The translations under genes and the position numbers were made by a program. A stretch of 64,000 nucleotides of DNA from JBKEAJ01 sp047975005 (GTDB lineage Bacteria; Bacteroidota; Bacteroidia; Bacteroidales; Prolixibacteraceae). Under the pieces are notes generated by a model that did no database searches, had not been told where the DNA came from, and was given only the letters and a program-made list of their open reading frames with translations. The stretch lies in contig JBKECW010000119.1 of assembly GCA_047975005.1 (NCBI GenBank), forward strand, positions 1 to 64,000, given 5' to 3'. Of the stretch, positions 51,731 through 61,844 are shown in pieces; position 1 is the stretch's first letter, and every line of letters starts with the position of its first letter.

Positions 51731-54379
51731 ATGAAGCGGTCGTATCTAATTTTGGTTATATCCTTATTCTTTGCATCTACTTTGAGTGCGAGTTCCAAAT
51801 TTTCAACAGCAGGATTTTTCGAGCTGGAGAAAAGCGGACGAGAAGTCTTTAACATGAACCCTGCATGGAGATTTCATAAGGGTGACGTAAGAAATGCACA
51901 AGAAATATCATTTATAGACTCGTCGTGGTCAGTTGTCACCCTGCCAAACGGCATTGAGTATCTACCCGAGGAAGCTAGCGGCTGTGTAAACTATCAGGGA
52001 ATTGTCTGGTATAGAAAGCATTTTAATGTTGACAATAGCCTTAAAGGAAAGAAACTCTTCCTACACTTTGAGGCTATAATGGGTAAATCAAAGGTATGGA
52101 TAAACGGGCAGCTTGTGAGAGAATCTTTTGATGGATACGCCCCTGTTATTGCCTCGATAGAGCAATACTTAAACTGGAATGGCGACAATATCATCGCTGT
52201 AATGGCTGATAATAGCGACGACCCAATGTATCCTCCCGGCAAACCACAAACTTTGCTAGACTTTACCTACTTCGGCGGAATTTACAGAGACTGCTGGCTA
52301 GTGGCTCATAATCAGACATATATAACAGACCCTAATTATGAAAACGAGCCGGGTAGCGGCGGACTTATGGTGTACTACCCCACCGCAAGCGACAAGCAGG
52401 CAGAGATAGCCATGAAACTACATATTCGTAATGAGCAAAGCTCTAATTTTAAAGGAAAAATCCGATATACGTTAATTGATAAAAACGGCGTGAAGGTAAA
52501 GGAGAGCACAAGCTCTATCAGCGTGCCAAGCAAGGACGCCAAACAGTTTGCAGCAAGCATGAACATAGCTAAGCCGAACTTGTGGTCGCCCGAAAATCCA
52601 TATCTCTACGATTTAAAAATCGAAGTGCTGGACACAAAAGGGAAAATCGCAGATGGCTACGCAAGACGCATAGGCATCAGAAAGGTTGAGTTTAAAGGCA
52701 TTGACGGGCTGTGGCTCAACGGGAAGCCATACCACGACAAGCTAATCGGTGTTAACCGCCATCAGGATTTTGCCGTCATTGGCAATGCACTTCCAAACTC
52801 TCTCCACTACAAGGACGCTAAGAAACTGCGTGCTGCCGGAGTGAGAGTAATCAGAGCTGCCCACTACCCCCACGACCCGGCATTCCTCGATGCTTGCGAC
52901 GAAATGGGGATTTTTGTAATCGAATGTATCGCCGGCTGGCAGTTCTGGAACAAAGAGCCAATCTTTGGCGACAGAATACTTATGCATATCAGAAACATGA
53001 TTAGACGAGACCGCAATCATGCCTCTGTATTTATGTGGGAGCCTGTGCTAAACGAAACCCGCTATCCTCAAGAGTTTGCAGAGAAAACCGTTGAATGCGC
53101 ACTCGAAGAGCAACCCTACGCCAAGGACAACCTCGCATGCGACCCTCATTCTAAAGGTAATGAGCTGTTTCCTATCATATATTCGCACCCTGTATCAAAG
53201 GGTTCAGGACTATCGGTTTACAGTGCAAACAAACTTGAAGATAACATCTCGTACTTTACAAGAGAATGGGGTGACAATGTAGACGACTGGAATTCTCACA
53301 ACTCTACAAGCCGAGTACATAGGTCGTGGGGCGAACATGCACAAATAGTACAAGCACAGCATTATGCAAATCCGAGCTACCCATTCACCTGCATGGAGAA
53401 ACTCTACGAAACATCGCCTCATCATATCGGCGGAACTCTGTGGCACAGCTTCGACCACCAAAGAGGATACCACCCGCAGCCATTCTATGGCGGTATTATG
53501 GATGCATACCGTCAGCCAAAATATTCATACTATATGTTCGAGGCGCAAAGACCTAGAGAGACAAACCCAAACATACCTGCCGAAAGTGGACCGATGGTCT
53601 ACATTGCCCACGAAATGTCGCCCTTCTCGCCTGCCGATGTTACAGTGTATTCCAATTGCGAGGAAGTAAGACTAAAAGTTTACGAAAACGGCAAACAGTA
53701 CACCTACAAACGTAGCGACAGCCCTCTAAAAATGCCATCGCCGATTATCACTTTCAAAGATGCTTTCGATTTTATGGAGCTTAAGAAATTGTCGCGCGCA
53801 AGAAAACAAAACGAAGTGTACATGCTGGCAGAAGGACTGATAGACGGGAAAGTGGTAGCTATATATAAAATGTCGCCATCGCGCCGTCCAAGTAAATTAA
53901 GCCTTAGAATTGACAACGAAGGTATACCCTTGCGTGCCGACGGCTCGGACATCGTTACCATAATAGCAGAGCTAACAGACAAAGACGGCAACGTGAAACG
54001 CCTTAACAATAACTATGTGAAGTTTTCAGTTGAAGGAGAAGGTCGTCTGCTCAGACAATCCGACATCCCTATAAGGCTCGACTGGGGTTCTGCTCCAATA
54101 CTATTACAGTCAACACTAAAAGCGGGGAAAATAAAAATACATGCAGAGCTGGAAAATACCGGTATCAACACCGCCGAACCCGTAGAAATCGAGTTGGAAT
54201 CAGTAGCCGTAGACGACAGATTTGTTTATTCAAAAACTGAGGCTGAGGATATAGATAAAATCATAACAGCATTCGGCTCACGCCTAATCAATACAGGGCA
54301 AGCAGGATCAAGAGAAGAAATAGAAAAACATCTGAAAAAAGTAGAACAAGACCAAGACGATTTCGGCGAAAAAAGATAA
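51731..54379 (+). CDS. Exported glycoside hydrolase family 2 protein
   Basis: An 882-residue protein with a signal peptide (about residues 1-20). The order is GH2 sugar-binding domain (about 45-200), Ig-like sandwich (about 205-315) and TIM barrel (about 318-600), then further sandwich-like domains. IRAAHYPHDPAFLDACDEMGIFV is the barrel signature; N441-E442 in WEPVLNETRYP is the likely acid/base pair and E512 in FTREWGDN a candidate nucleophile. Activity is probably on beta-galactosides or related glycans. The EEP hydrolase gene follows after 4 bp. No SusC/D pair is near, so the polysaccharide target is unknown. Confidence 0.92.
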   Translation: MKRSYLILVISLFFASTLSASSKFSTAGFFELEKSGREVFNMNPAWRFHKGDVRNAQEISFIDSSWSVVTLPNGIEYLPEEASGCVNYQGIVWYRKHFNVDNSLKGKKLFLHFEAIMGKSKVWINGQLVRESFDGYAPVIASIEQYLNWNGDNIIAVMADNSDDPMYPPGKPQTLLDFTYFGGIYRDCWLVAHNQTYITDPNYENEPGSGGLMVYYPTASDKQAEIAMKLHIRNEQSSNFKGKIRYTLIDKNGVKVKESTSSISVPSKDAKQFAASMNIAKPNLWSPENPYLYDLKIEVLDTKGKIADGYARRIGIRKVEFKGIDGLWLNGKPYHDKLIGVNRHQDFAVIGNALPNSLHYKDAKKLRAAGVRVIRAAHYPHDPAFLDACDEMGIFVIECIAGWQFWNKEPIFGDRILMHIRNMIRRDRNHASVFMWEPVLNETRYPQEFAEKTVECALEEQPYAKDNLACDPHSKGNELFPIIYSHPVSKGSGLSVYSANKLEDNISYFTREWGDNVDDWNSHNSTSRVHRSWGEHAQIVQAQHYANPSYPFTCMEKLYETSPHHIGGTLWHSFDHQRGYHPQPFYGGIMDAYRQPKYSYYMFEAQRPRETNPNIPAESGPMVYIAHEMSPFSPADVTVYSNCEEVRLKVYENGKQYTYKRSDSPLKMPSPIITFKDAFDFMELKKLSRARKQNEVYMLAEGLIDGKVVAIYKMSPSRRPSKLSLRIDNEGIPLRADGSDIVTIIAELTDKDGNVKRLNNNYVKFSVEGEGRLLRQSDIPIRLDWGSAPILLQSTLKAGKIKIHAELENTGINTAEPVEIELESVAVDDRFVYSKTEAEDIDKIITAFGSRLINTGQAGSREEIEKHLKKVEQDQDDFGEKR

Positions 54380-54383
54380 AACG

Positions 54384-55169
54384 ATGAAACGGTTATTTAT
54401 CCTAATAGTAGCTCTCTCAACTCTTAATGTGTGGGGCTATGCACAAAACAGCAATGACACTATCAGAGTTATGAGCCTTAACATTCTTCATGGAGCTACC
54501 ATGCAAGACGATTTTAATCTGGATGCCATTGCCGGATTTATCAAAAAGTATGATCCCGACCTTGTAGCAATGCAAGAAGTAGACTTCAACACTCGCCGAG
54601 CCAGAGGCTACAACCTTACACTGGAGCTGGGATACAGAACAAAGATGAACCCTCTGTATGCACGTGCGATGTACTATGACGGAGGTGAGTATGGCGAGGC
54701 AGTGCTATCTAAATTCAGTTTTACAAAAACCGAGAATATTGCTCTCCCTCACAAAGAAGAGTCCGAGCCTAGAACTGCATTACTGACAGAGTTTTCGACA
54801 AAAAATGGCAATACAATACAATTTGTCGCAACACACCTCGACCATTTGAAAAATGAGACCGACAGAATTAGTCAAGCATTCGAGATACAAAAAAGGTTTG
54901 CAAACTCTGAAATACCGACAATATTAATCGGCGACCTAAATGCCACGCCCGACAGCAAAACGCTTAAAGTACTTGCCAAAGTCTTTCAAAAACCGAATAT
55001 TGATGCAGCACACAAACCAACTTATTCATCAGAAAACCCAAGTATATGCATTGACCATATACTATTCAACACTCCCGACAAATGGGAAATACTGAATTAC
55101 GAAGTAATATGCGACAATTATATCACCGACCACTGCGCCGTTGTGGCAACATTGGTATACAAACACTGA
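54384..55169 (+). CDS. Exported endonuclease/exonuclease/phosphatase family protein
   Basis: A 261-residue protein with a signal peptide (MKRLFILIVALSTLNVWGYAQ). VMSLNILHG, AMQEVD, ATHLDH, GDLNATPDS and the final TDHCAVVATL are the ordered metal and catalytic motifs of the EEP fold. Exported members act as phosphodiesterases or phosphatases on lipids, sugars or nucleic acids. It follows the GH2 gene by 4 bp and is surely co-transcribed, which hints at a phosphorylated or phospholipid-linked glycan substrate; that is inference. Confidence 0.9.
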   Translation: MKRLFILIVALSTLNVWGYAQNSNDTIRVMSLNILHGATMQDDFNLDAIAGFIKKYDPDLVAMQEVDFNTRRARGYNLTLELGYRTKMNPLYARAMYYDGGEYGEAVLSKFSFTKTENIALPHKEESEPRTALLTEFSTKNGNTIQFVATHLDHLKNETDRISQAFEIQKRFANSEIPTILIGDLNATPDSKTLKVLAKVFQKPNIDAAHKPTYSSENPSICIDHILFNTPDKWEILNYEVICDNYITDHCAVVATLVYKH

Positions 55170-55215
55170 TTGACTAAAACTATAAGCCAGAATATGCGCT
55201 CTGTCGTCATTTTGC

Positions 55216-55223
55216 TATATTTG
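55216..55223 (+). promoter_or_regulatory. -7 box of mtaB
   Basis: TATATTTG, with a predicted start near 55230, about 26 nt before the mtaB ATG. Confidence 0.5.
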
Positions 55224-55255
55224 TAGCTTGAGTTCACTACATGATATAAAAACAA

Positions 55256-56563
55256 ATGACTAATAATAAAAATAAAGCTGCATATTTTACTCTGGGCTGC
55301 AAACTGAACTTCTCGGAGACTTCTACCATTGCTCAAAAGCTGGAGGCTTCGGGCTTTGAGCGTGTTGACTTTAGCGAAGTAGCCGACATATACCTAATCA
55401 ATTCCTGCACAGTGACCGAAAGTGGCGACAAGAAAAGCCGAAGCATGATTAGACGTGCTAAGAAGCTAAACCCAAATGCTCTTGTTGTAGTTACGGGTTG
55501 CTATGCACAGCTGAACCCTTCAAAGATTGCACAGATTGAGGGGGTTGGGCTAGTACTCGGGATGCAGGAGAAATACGAAGCCGAGAACTACATCGAAGCT
55601 CTAAATAATTTGGATGCTGTGCAAATAAAGGTATCTGAGACACGATTTGACAAAAACAGTAAATTCTTCAATGCTGTGTCCTACGGCGATAGAACAAGGA
55701 GCTATCTAAAAATTCAAGACGGTTGCGATTATTTCTGCTCGTTCTGCACCATTCCCTTTGCACGAGGGAGAAGCCGAAATGCGAATATCACGGAAATTGT
55801 AACTCAGGCTCAATCGGTGGTCAAATCAGGGGTTAAGGAGCTGGTAATAACAGGCGTAAATATTGGCGACTTTGGAAAATCTACAAATGAGAATTTTTAT
55901 CAACTGCTCGTCGCTCTCGAACAAGAAAGCGGAGCAAAACGTATCAGAATAGGATCGGTAGAGCCAAACCTGCTCACAGATGAAATTCTACAACTGATGA
56001 AAAACTCTGAAGTAATAGCTCCGCATTTCCACATACCTCTACAATCCGGTGCTAACGAAGTACTATCGTTAATGAAACGCAAATACAAAAGAGAAGTCTT
56101 TGCAGAAAGAATAGAGAAGGTGTCGTCAATGTTTGAAAATCCTTTTATAGGAGTAGACATTATCGCAGGGATGAACGGCGAAACCGACAAACTGTTCGAG
56201 GAGTCGTACGAGTTTGTACGAGATCTGCCAATTTCTCAACTACACGCGTTCCCATATTCTGAAAGACCCAATACCCATGCTCTTAAAATAGACCACTCTG
56301 TACCCATCATTGTCAGAAAGGAAAGAACTGCTAGACTGATAGAACTGTCGAACAGGAAGCAGCTTCAGTTTCTCAACAGCAACATTGGCACTACGCATAA
56401 AGTTCTGTTTGAACATCAGTCGAAAGAAGATTTTTCATCGGGACTGACAGAAAACTACATAAGAGTAGACCTGCCTTTCGACCCGAAACTGGAAAATCAA
56501 ATCGTAGAAGTGCTAATTGGAAAGGTAAAAGAAAATAAGCACTGCGAGGGAGTGATAATTTGA
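55256..56563 (+). CDS. mtaB: tRNA t6A37 methylthiotransferase MtaB
   Basis: A 435-residue radical SAM enzyme that turns t6A at tRNA position 37 into ms2t6A. C15, C51 and C82 of the UPF0004 domain hold the auxiliary cluster; C157, C161 and C164 (CDYFCSFC) the radical SAM cluster. The FTLGCKLNFSET opening and IPFARGRSR are MtaB-type and unlike RimO. A short TRAM-like end is present. The inositol-phosphatase family gene follows 123 bp downstream. Confidence 0.94.
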   Translation: MTNNKNKAAYFTLGCKLNFSETSTIAQKLEASGFERVDFSEVADIYLINSCTVTESGDKKSRSMIRRAKKLNPNALVVVTGCYAQLNPSKIAQIEGVGLVLGMQEKYEAENYIEALNNLDAVQIKVSETRFDKNSKFFNAVSYGDRTRSYLKIQDGCDYFCSFCTIPFARGRSRNANITEIVTQAQSVVKSGVKELVITGVNIGDFGKSTNENFYQLLVALEQESGAKRIRIGSVEPNLLTDEILQLMKNSEVIAPHFHIPLQSGANEVLSLMKRKYKREVFAERIEKVSSMFENPFIGVDIIAGMNGETDKLFEESYEFVRDLPISQLHAFPYSERPNTHALKIDHSVPIIVRKERTARLIELSNRKQLQFLNSNIGTTHKVLFEHQSKEDFSSGLTENYIRVDLPFDPKLENQIVEVLIGKVKENKHCEGVII

Positions 56564-56686
56564 AAATGTGGCAATTTGTTGATGATTACAGAATAAACAA
56601 ACATCATTGCGAGGAGGAGTAAAACGGCAGTGGGAGGTGGTTAGTTTGTCCAAAGTCTAACATCCCTAAAAAAATAAAGATACAAA

Positions 56687-57490
56687 ATGAATTATAAAGA
56701 AATATGCGAGAAAGTCTGCGAGACAGCAAAACAGGCAGGGGCATTTATTAGAGGTGAAAGAGCTGTATTTTCAGAAGATAAAATCGAGAAAAAAGGCAAG
56801 ACCGACTTGGTGTCATACGTCGACAAAACGGCAGAACAACTGATAGTAAAGCAGCTGGCAGAAATATTACCCGATGCCGGTTTCATTACCGAAGAGGGTG
56901 CGGTGAAGCAGGAGATAAAAGAGCATGTCTGGATAGTCGATCCTCTCGACGGCACAACCAATTTCACCCGTAATATATCACCTTTTGCCGTAAGCATAGC
57001 TCTAATGCACAAAAACGAGATTGTCGTCGGAGTGATTTATGAAATTACTCGCGACGAGCTGTTTCACACATACCAAAACGCCGACAGCTACCTGAATAAC
57101 AGTAAAATACAAGTATCGGACAACTCCAAATTTGAGGAATCGATATTTATTACAGGTTTCCCCTACTCCGATTTTTCAAATACCGAAGGCTCGTTAGAAT
57201 TGCTCAATAAATTAATAAGAAATTCACTCGGCATCCGCAGGCTTGGCAGTGCTGCTACCGACCTCGCATATGTAGCGGCAGGCAGAGCAGAATGTTTTTA
57301 TGAAGACACGCTAAACCCTTGGGATGTAGCAGCAGGAGTGCTCCTAGTGAAGAATGCCGGTGGGATGGTAAGCGATTATTCAGGAGGCAATGACTACCTT
57401 TTTGGAAAATCAATATTGGCAACAAACAAGAAAATCCATAATAATTTCTTAGATTTGTCAAAGGAGTATTTGAAGCATATTAGTTGTTAG
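56687..57490 (+). CDS. Inositol monophosphatase family protein
   Basis: A 267-residue Mg-dependent phosphatase. ITEEG (E69/E70), WIVDPLDGTTNF (D85, D88) and the late NPWDVAAGVLL motif hold the metal ions. Members cleave inositol phosphate, 3'-phosphoadenosine 5'-phosphate (CysQ type) or fructose bisphosphate; substrate cannot be assigned from these motifs. It is probably a separate transcript, since 123 bp separate it from mtaB and 207 bp without features follow. Confidence 0.93.
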   Translation: MNYKEICEKVCETAKQAGAFIRGERAVFSEDKIEKKGKTDLVSYVDKTAEQLIVKQLAEILPDAGFITEEGAVKQEIKEHVWIVDPLDGTTNFTRNISPFAVSIALMHKNEIVVGVIYEITRDELFHTYQNADSYLNNSKIQVSDNSKFEESIFITGFPYSDFSNTEGSLELLNKLIRNSLGIRRLGSAATDLAYVAAGRAECFYEDTLNPWDVAAGVLLVKNAGGMVSDYSGGNDYLFGKSILATNKKIHNNFLDLSKEYLKHISC

Positions 57491-57697
57491 TTAACAGCCT
57501 TGCTTAAGAAACAATGAGAGTTTAATTGTTGAAAATACCGAATGCAGGGGCAAAGTCATGTGTCTGTCAGCCTGCTAAGTCACTGAGAAATCTTAGGATT
57601 ATAGAAAAATAATTCCGACGAATATGCAAAGCTGATTGTAGATTGTCTTGCAATATAGCTATTAAAGCTAGAGCTTATCAGCAAAATAGAATAAACA

Positions 57698-59830
57698 ATG
57701 AAGAGGCACCTAATAATATTTCTATGTTTATTTCTGTGCAGCATTGCCCGTGCACAGATAAGGAGAGATGGGATACCTCAATTCTTACCCGAGACTAAAT
57801 CTACCCAAAACACAGACATCTACAGAACAGACCTGCTTCCTAAAGAGTTTAAGAATTTCAGGATATCGGAAGAGAACCTCAAAAGACAGAAATCCCTGCA
57901 ATTTGCCTACCCTTTCTACTCACACCTAAACACCAGCAACTCGGGGAAATGGCATAAGGGGTATGGTGGCACAGAGATATGGACTCTTAAAATAAAATCG
58001 GCAGACGCAAAATCAATAAATCTGATTGTAGACAGTTTCTATCTGCCCCCATCTGCAAAGCTATACATATGGGGAAACGAGGAAAACGTCTCCAATGGCT
58101 ATATTGGAGCACATAACAACAACGACAGTAAGACCGTGGCAATTTTCCCCACCAAAGGAGACATTGCAAATATACAATTGGAGGTAGACAGCAACGAAAA
58201 GGCTGAATGCTCCTTTACTATTTCTCAGGTATCACACGACTTCTATGGAGTATTCGGCGCAATGAAATTGCTGTCGGGAGTATGCGAAATTAACTCCAAT
58301 TGTAATACCGAAACCCAATGGAAAGAACCTAAGAAAGCAGTTTGCCATATGATTATAGGTGGTATTTCACTGTGTACAGGCACTCTGATGAACAACACAA
58401 AAAAAGATTTTACCCCTTATGTACTTTCTGCCAATCACTGCTATAAAGAAAATAATTTAGAAAGAAAAACTCTATATGTATTTATGAACGAGACACCTAA
58501 CTGTTTGGACCTTGATGTTAACAAAATAAACTCCATTTCCGGAGGAATATACAAGGCAAGTTCTGTAAATCAAGACTACTATCTGACGGAGATAAATAGA
58601 GAGCTGCCAATATATTTTCAAGCCTACTACGCAGGATGGAGCAGGGAGCCGAATATCACAAGCAAGAACGCTTGTATCCATCACCCCCAGGGAGATAAGA
58701 AAAAAATATCAATATCACTGCAAACACCAACTATCGAGACATACTCAGATGCAAAACTAACGGTAGACTACGCTTGGGAAATTAAACAATGGAACTCCGG
58801 CACAACCGAAGGTGGCTCGTCAGGGGCAGGATTATTCGACAATCAGGGATATTACCGGGGCTCGCTAATTGGCGGCGATGCAACATGTAGCAATCCTGTA
58901 TTCGACTTTTTCTCAGCATTCTACGTCAATTGGGATTTTGAAACCGACAGCAGCAAGCAGCTGCAATACTGGCTAGACCCTCTTGGAACAAAACCAACAA
59001 AACTCGATGGGCAGTTTTATGATGACAACACCTGCAAGGTCGAAACAAATAGCGGCGCAGGCGATACAATCTGTAACTCTCCATTGGGAATATCTGCGCA
59101 CATTGCAGGAACTAATAATATGGGAGTTACGGAAATAGTCGAAAAATTCAATATCGCCTCACAAACACCGGTATATCAAATACTTGTCGGCATAAAGAAC
59201 GCATCAGCCGTATATAACAAAAATATCATCCTTAATATTTATGATGAGAAAAACGGTATTCCAAACAGACTGATATATACACAAGTGTTCTCGCTTGCCA
59301 ACGTGAAAAGCAACTTGTGGCATAACTTCAAACTCAGCAAAGAAATAGAAGTATCCGGGACTTTCTTCGTCGGTTTTAGAATGGAGCAACTAAACGTATC
59401 GGGGGCGGAGCTATCATTTTTTACCACAAGCAAGCAAAAGTCAAAAAACAGCACTTTCTACTATAAACTATCAGATACGTGGAGTAATTATTATGCCACT
59501 GACGGCAAGGCTAGATCCCTCCTAATAGGCATAAATCAGTGTAGCTATATCATTGACAACAATGATAGTACGAATACTAACAACCAATCTTATTTGGAGA
59601 TTTATCCCAATCCTGTTTCTCACACAATATATATCAAAAGTGATAAACAAGTAAAGACTATTAAAATAATAGATTTAGCGGGCAGAGTGATAATGCAGTC
59701 GGACTTAGTGGGATATCTGAGCGATGATTTATTCACCTTTGACATAAGCGCAATACCAAATGGCTTTTATATAGTTATGGTCTCGAATGAAGAAACAAAA
59801 GAATATTTTAAAGTAATTATAAACAGATGA
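57698..59830 (+). CDS. T9SS-exported trypsin-like serine protease
   Basis: A 710-residue secreted protease. A signal peptide (MKRHLIIFLCLFLCSIARAQ) and a propeptide region (about 20-190) precede an S1-type domain (about 200-440): SANHC supplies the histidine and TTEGGSSGAGLFD the serine, and many cysteines suggest disulfides, as in lysyl endopeptidase. A sandwich-like domain (about 455-615) follows. The last 75 residues, from YLEIYPNPVS, are a type A sorting domain for the type IX secretion system, which exports proteins across the outer membrane. The stop codon merges with the start of a type-A dispersed repeat. Confidence 0.92.
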   Translation: MKRHLIIFLCLFLCSIARAQIRRDGIPQFLPETKSTQNTDIYRTDLLPKEFKNFRISEENLKRQKSLQFAYPFYSHLNTSNSGKWHKGYGGTEIWTLKIKSADAKSINLIVDSFYLPPSAKLYIWGNEENVSNGYIGAHNNNDSKTVAIFPTKGDIANIQLEVDSNEKAECSFTISQVSHDFYGVFGAMKLLSGVCEINSNCNTETQWKEPKKAVCHMIIGGISLCTGTLMNNTKKDFTPYVLSANHCYKENNLERKTLYVFMNETPNCLDLDVNKINSISGGIYKASSVNQDYYLTEINRELPIYFQAYYAGWSREPNITSKNACIHHPQGDKKKISISLQTPTIETYSDAKLTVDYAWEIKQWNSGTTEGGSSGAGLFDNQGYYRGSLIGGDATCSNPVFDFFSAFYVNWDFETDSSKQLQYWLDPLGTKPTKLDGQFYDDNTCKVETNSGAGDTICNSPLGISAHIAGTNNMGVTEIVEKFNIASQTPVYQILVGIKNASAVYNKNIILNIYDEKNGIPNRLIYTQVFSLANVKSNLWHNFKLSKEIEVSGTFFVGFRMEQLNVSGAELSFFTTSKQKSKNSTFYYKLSDTWSNYYATDGKARSLLIGINQCSYIIDNNDSTNTNNQSYLEIYPNPVSHTIYIKSDKQVKTIKIIDLAGRVIMQSDLVGYLSDDLFTFDISAIPNGFYIVMVSNEETKEYFKVIINR

Positions 59831-59937
59831 AACGAGCCATGAGAACAAGTCCTCACATACGAGAATGATTATATTGGCGAGATACACCTGTCTGTCGACT
59901 AGGCAGATCTGACAATTAAAAAACAAAATATTAACAG
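59828..59937 (+). repeat. Dispersed intergenic repeat, type A, upstream of NIF3
   Basis: Begins ATGAAACGAGCCATGAGAAC at the protease stop codon, continues with CACATACGAGAATGATTATA and TTGGCGAGATACA, carries about 20 extra bases (59888-59910), and ends ACAAAATATTAACAG at the ATGAAA of the NIF3 gene. Confidence 0.8.
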
Positions 59938-61035
59938 ATGAAAGTAAAAGACATACTAAATGCTATAAACAACTTTGCTCCGAGAACTTACCAAGAAACA
60001 TGGGACAATACAGGTCTCTTGGTGGGTGACAAAGACATGGAAGCAAAGGGAGCACTTATAACCCTCGACATTACAGAAGATGTAATAGAAGAAGCCCTAT
60101 CAAAGGGAATCAATTTAATAGTAGCTCATCACCCGCTGATATTCAAGGGATTAAAATCCATCACCAATTCGCATTGGACGGAAAGATGCGTCATCAAAGC
60201 TATAAAGAATGATATTGCAATCATTGCGGCACACACCAATATTGATGCGATAAAAGGCGGAGTGTCATATCGGATGGCTGAAAAGCTAGGCTTAAAAAAC
60301 ATTAAAACTCTCGGCACATCCGATGCAAAACTATTTAAAATATCGGTGTTCGTACCCAATACCCATGCCGAACAAGTAAGAGACTCGATGTTCGAAGCAG
60401 GTGCCGGGCATATCGGCAATTACGACTGTTGCAGCTATAACACGGAAGGAATAGGAACATTCAGAGCAAATGAAGAAGCAAAACCTTTTGTGGGAAAACA
60501 AGGCGAGCTACACAACGAGAACGAAATAAAAATAGAAGTGCTAGTTCCCGAACACTTATGCAACAACACTGTGTCAGCAATGCTCTCGTCTCATCCATAC
60601 GAAGAAGTTGCCTACGACATATATCTGCTCAACAATATCAACCCTAATGTGGGTCTAGGTGTGGTCGGAGAGCTAGAGAAAGAAATTACAGAAGTAGACT
60701 TTTTGACAAGCCTGAAAGGCACTTTTGAATGCGTGGCAATAAAACACACCAATCTTTTAGGAAAAAAAATCAAAAAGGTTGCTCTATGTGGGGGTGCAGG
60801 TAGTTTTCTACTACCAACAGCTATTGGCAAAGACGCAGACATATACGTGAGTGGAGATTTTAAATATCATGATTTCTTCGAGGCTGACAACAAGATTGTC
60901 ATTGCCGATATTGGACATTATGAAAGTGAACAATACACAAAAGAGATAATGTATGAGATTGTTACAAGAAATTTTCCTAACTTTGCGGTTCATATTGCGG
61001 AGACTGTAACAAATCCTGCACAAACATTTGTATAA
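59938..61035 (+). CDS. NIF3/DUF34 family protein (GTP cyclohydrolase I type 2-like)
   Basis: A 365-residue soluble protein. WDNTGLLVGD, NLIVAHHPLIFKG and IGHYESEQY contribute the metal-binding residues of the NIF3 fold, and residues about 125-230 are the inserted domain found in the longer bacterial forms. The family is universal, metal-binding and without an agreed function. The zinc-ribbon gene follows after 19 bp, a pairing seen in many bacteria. Confidence 0.94.
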   Translation: MKVKDILNAINNFAPRTYQETWDNTGLLVGDKDMEAKGALITLDITEDVIEEALSKGINLIVAHHPLIFKGLKSITNSHWTERCVIKAIKNDIAIIAAHTNIDAIKGGVSYRMAEKLGLKNIKTLGTSDAKLFKISVFVPNTHAEQVRDSMFEAGAGHIGNYDCCSYNTEGIGTFRANEEAKPFVGKQGELHNENEIKIEVLVPEHLCNNTVSAMLSSHPYEEVAYDIYLLNNINPNVGLGVVGELEKEITEVDFLTSLKGTFECVAIKHTNLLGKKIKKVALCGGAGSFLLPTAIGKDADIYVSGDFKYHDFFEADNKIVIADIGHYESEQYTKEIMYEIVTRNFPNFAVHIAETVTNPAQTFV

Positions 61036-61054
61036 CAAGAAAATATTATAAATA

Positions 61055-61822
61055 ATGGCTAAGACTCAAAAGAAAGAATTGACCGCTGAAGATAAATTGA
61101 AAGCAATGTATGACTTGCAAGTCATAATGTCGGAGGTAGATAAAATAAAAGTTCTAAGAGGGGAACTTCCCTTGGAAGTTACAGACTTAGAAGATGCTAT
61201 TGAGGGTCTTGAGACAAGAGTTAACAAAATACTCGAAAATATTTCTACTTTAGAATCCGACACATCTTCTAAAAAGAATGCCATTGAAGATGCAAAGGCT
61301 CTTATAAAAAAATATACCGAACAACAGGACAACGTAAGGAACAACAGAGAGTTTGACTCCCTTACAAAGGAAATTGAATACCAGAATCTTGAAATACAGC
61401 TAGCCGAGAAGCACCTGAACAAATATATAAAGGACTCAGAAGATTTAAACGCAAAATTGTCAGAATCTAAGAATGAGCTAAAAGACAGGGAAGCAGAACT
61501 AAAGGCAAAGAAGAGCGAGCTTGAGAATATTACAGCCGAGACAGAAAAAGACGAAGACAAGTTAAGAAAAAGCGCCGAAAAAATAGAGTCTAAAATTGAA
61601 GAAAGACTCCTGACAGCTTTCAAGCGAATCCGTAAAAATGCCAAGAACGGGATTGCAGTGGCAACAGTTGAGCGCGATGCTTGTGGTGGATGTTACAACA
61701 GAATTACTCCACAGCGTCAATTGGATGTGGCTTCACACTCCAAAATTATCGTTTGCGAATATTGTGGACGCATACTTGTAGACAAAGAAATTTCGGGTGA
61801 AATTGCAGCAACTGAAGAATAA
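61055..61822 (+). CDS. Coiled-coil zinc-ribbon protein
   Basis: A 255-residue protein. Residues about 15-190 form a long coiled coil rich in Lys and Glu. The C-terminal part has a C4 zinc ribbon, CGGCYNRI then IVCEYCGRIL. This is the family of coiled-coil zinc-ribbon proteins encoded beside NIF3, possibly nucleic-acid binding; the function is not settled. It ends just before the terminator at 61845. Confidence 0.92.
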   Translation: MAKTQKKELTAEDKLKAMYDLQVIMSEVDKIKVLRGELPLEVTDLEDAIEGLETRVNKILENISTLESDTSSKKNAIEDAKALIKKYTEQQDNVRNNREFDSLTKEIEYQNLEIQLAEKHLNKYIKDSEDLNAKLSESKNELKDREAELKAKKSELENITAETEKDEDKLRKSAEKIESKIEERLLTAFKRIRKNAKNGIAVATVERDACGGCYNRITPQRQLDVASHSKIIVCEYCGRILVDKEISGEIAATEE

Positions 61823-61844
61823 AACATTTTCAAAGCATAATAAG

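Noticed and set aside
61066..61644. A 192-codon minus-strand ORF opposite the zinc-ribbon gene
   Set aside because: A Ser/Phe-rich antisense reading of a Lys/Glu-rich coiled coil, a common artefact; the plus-strand gene has clear motifs.
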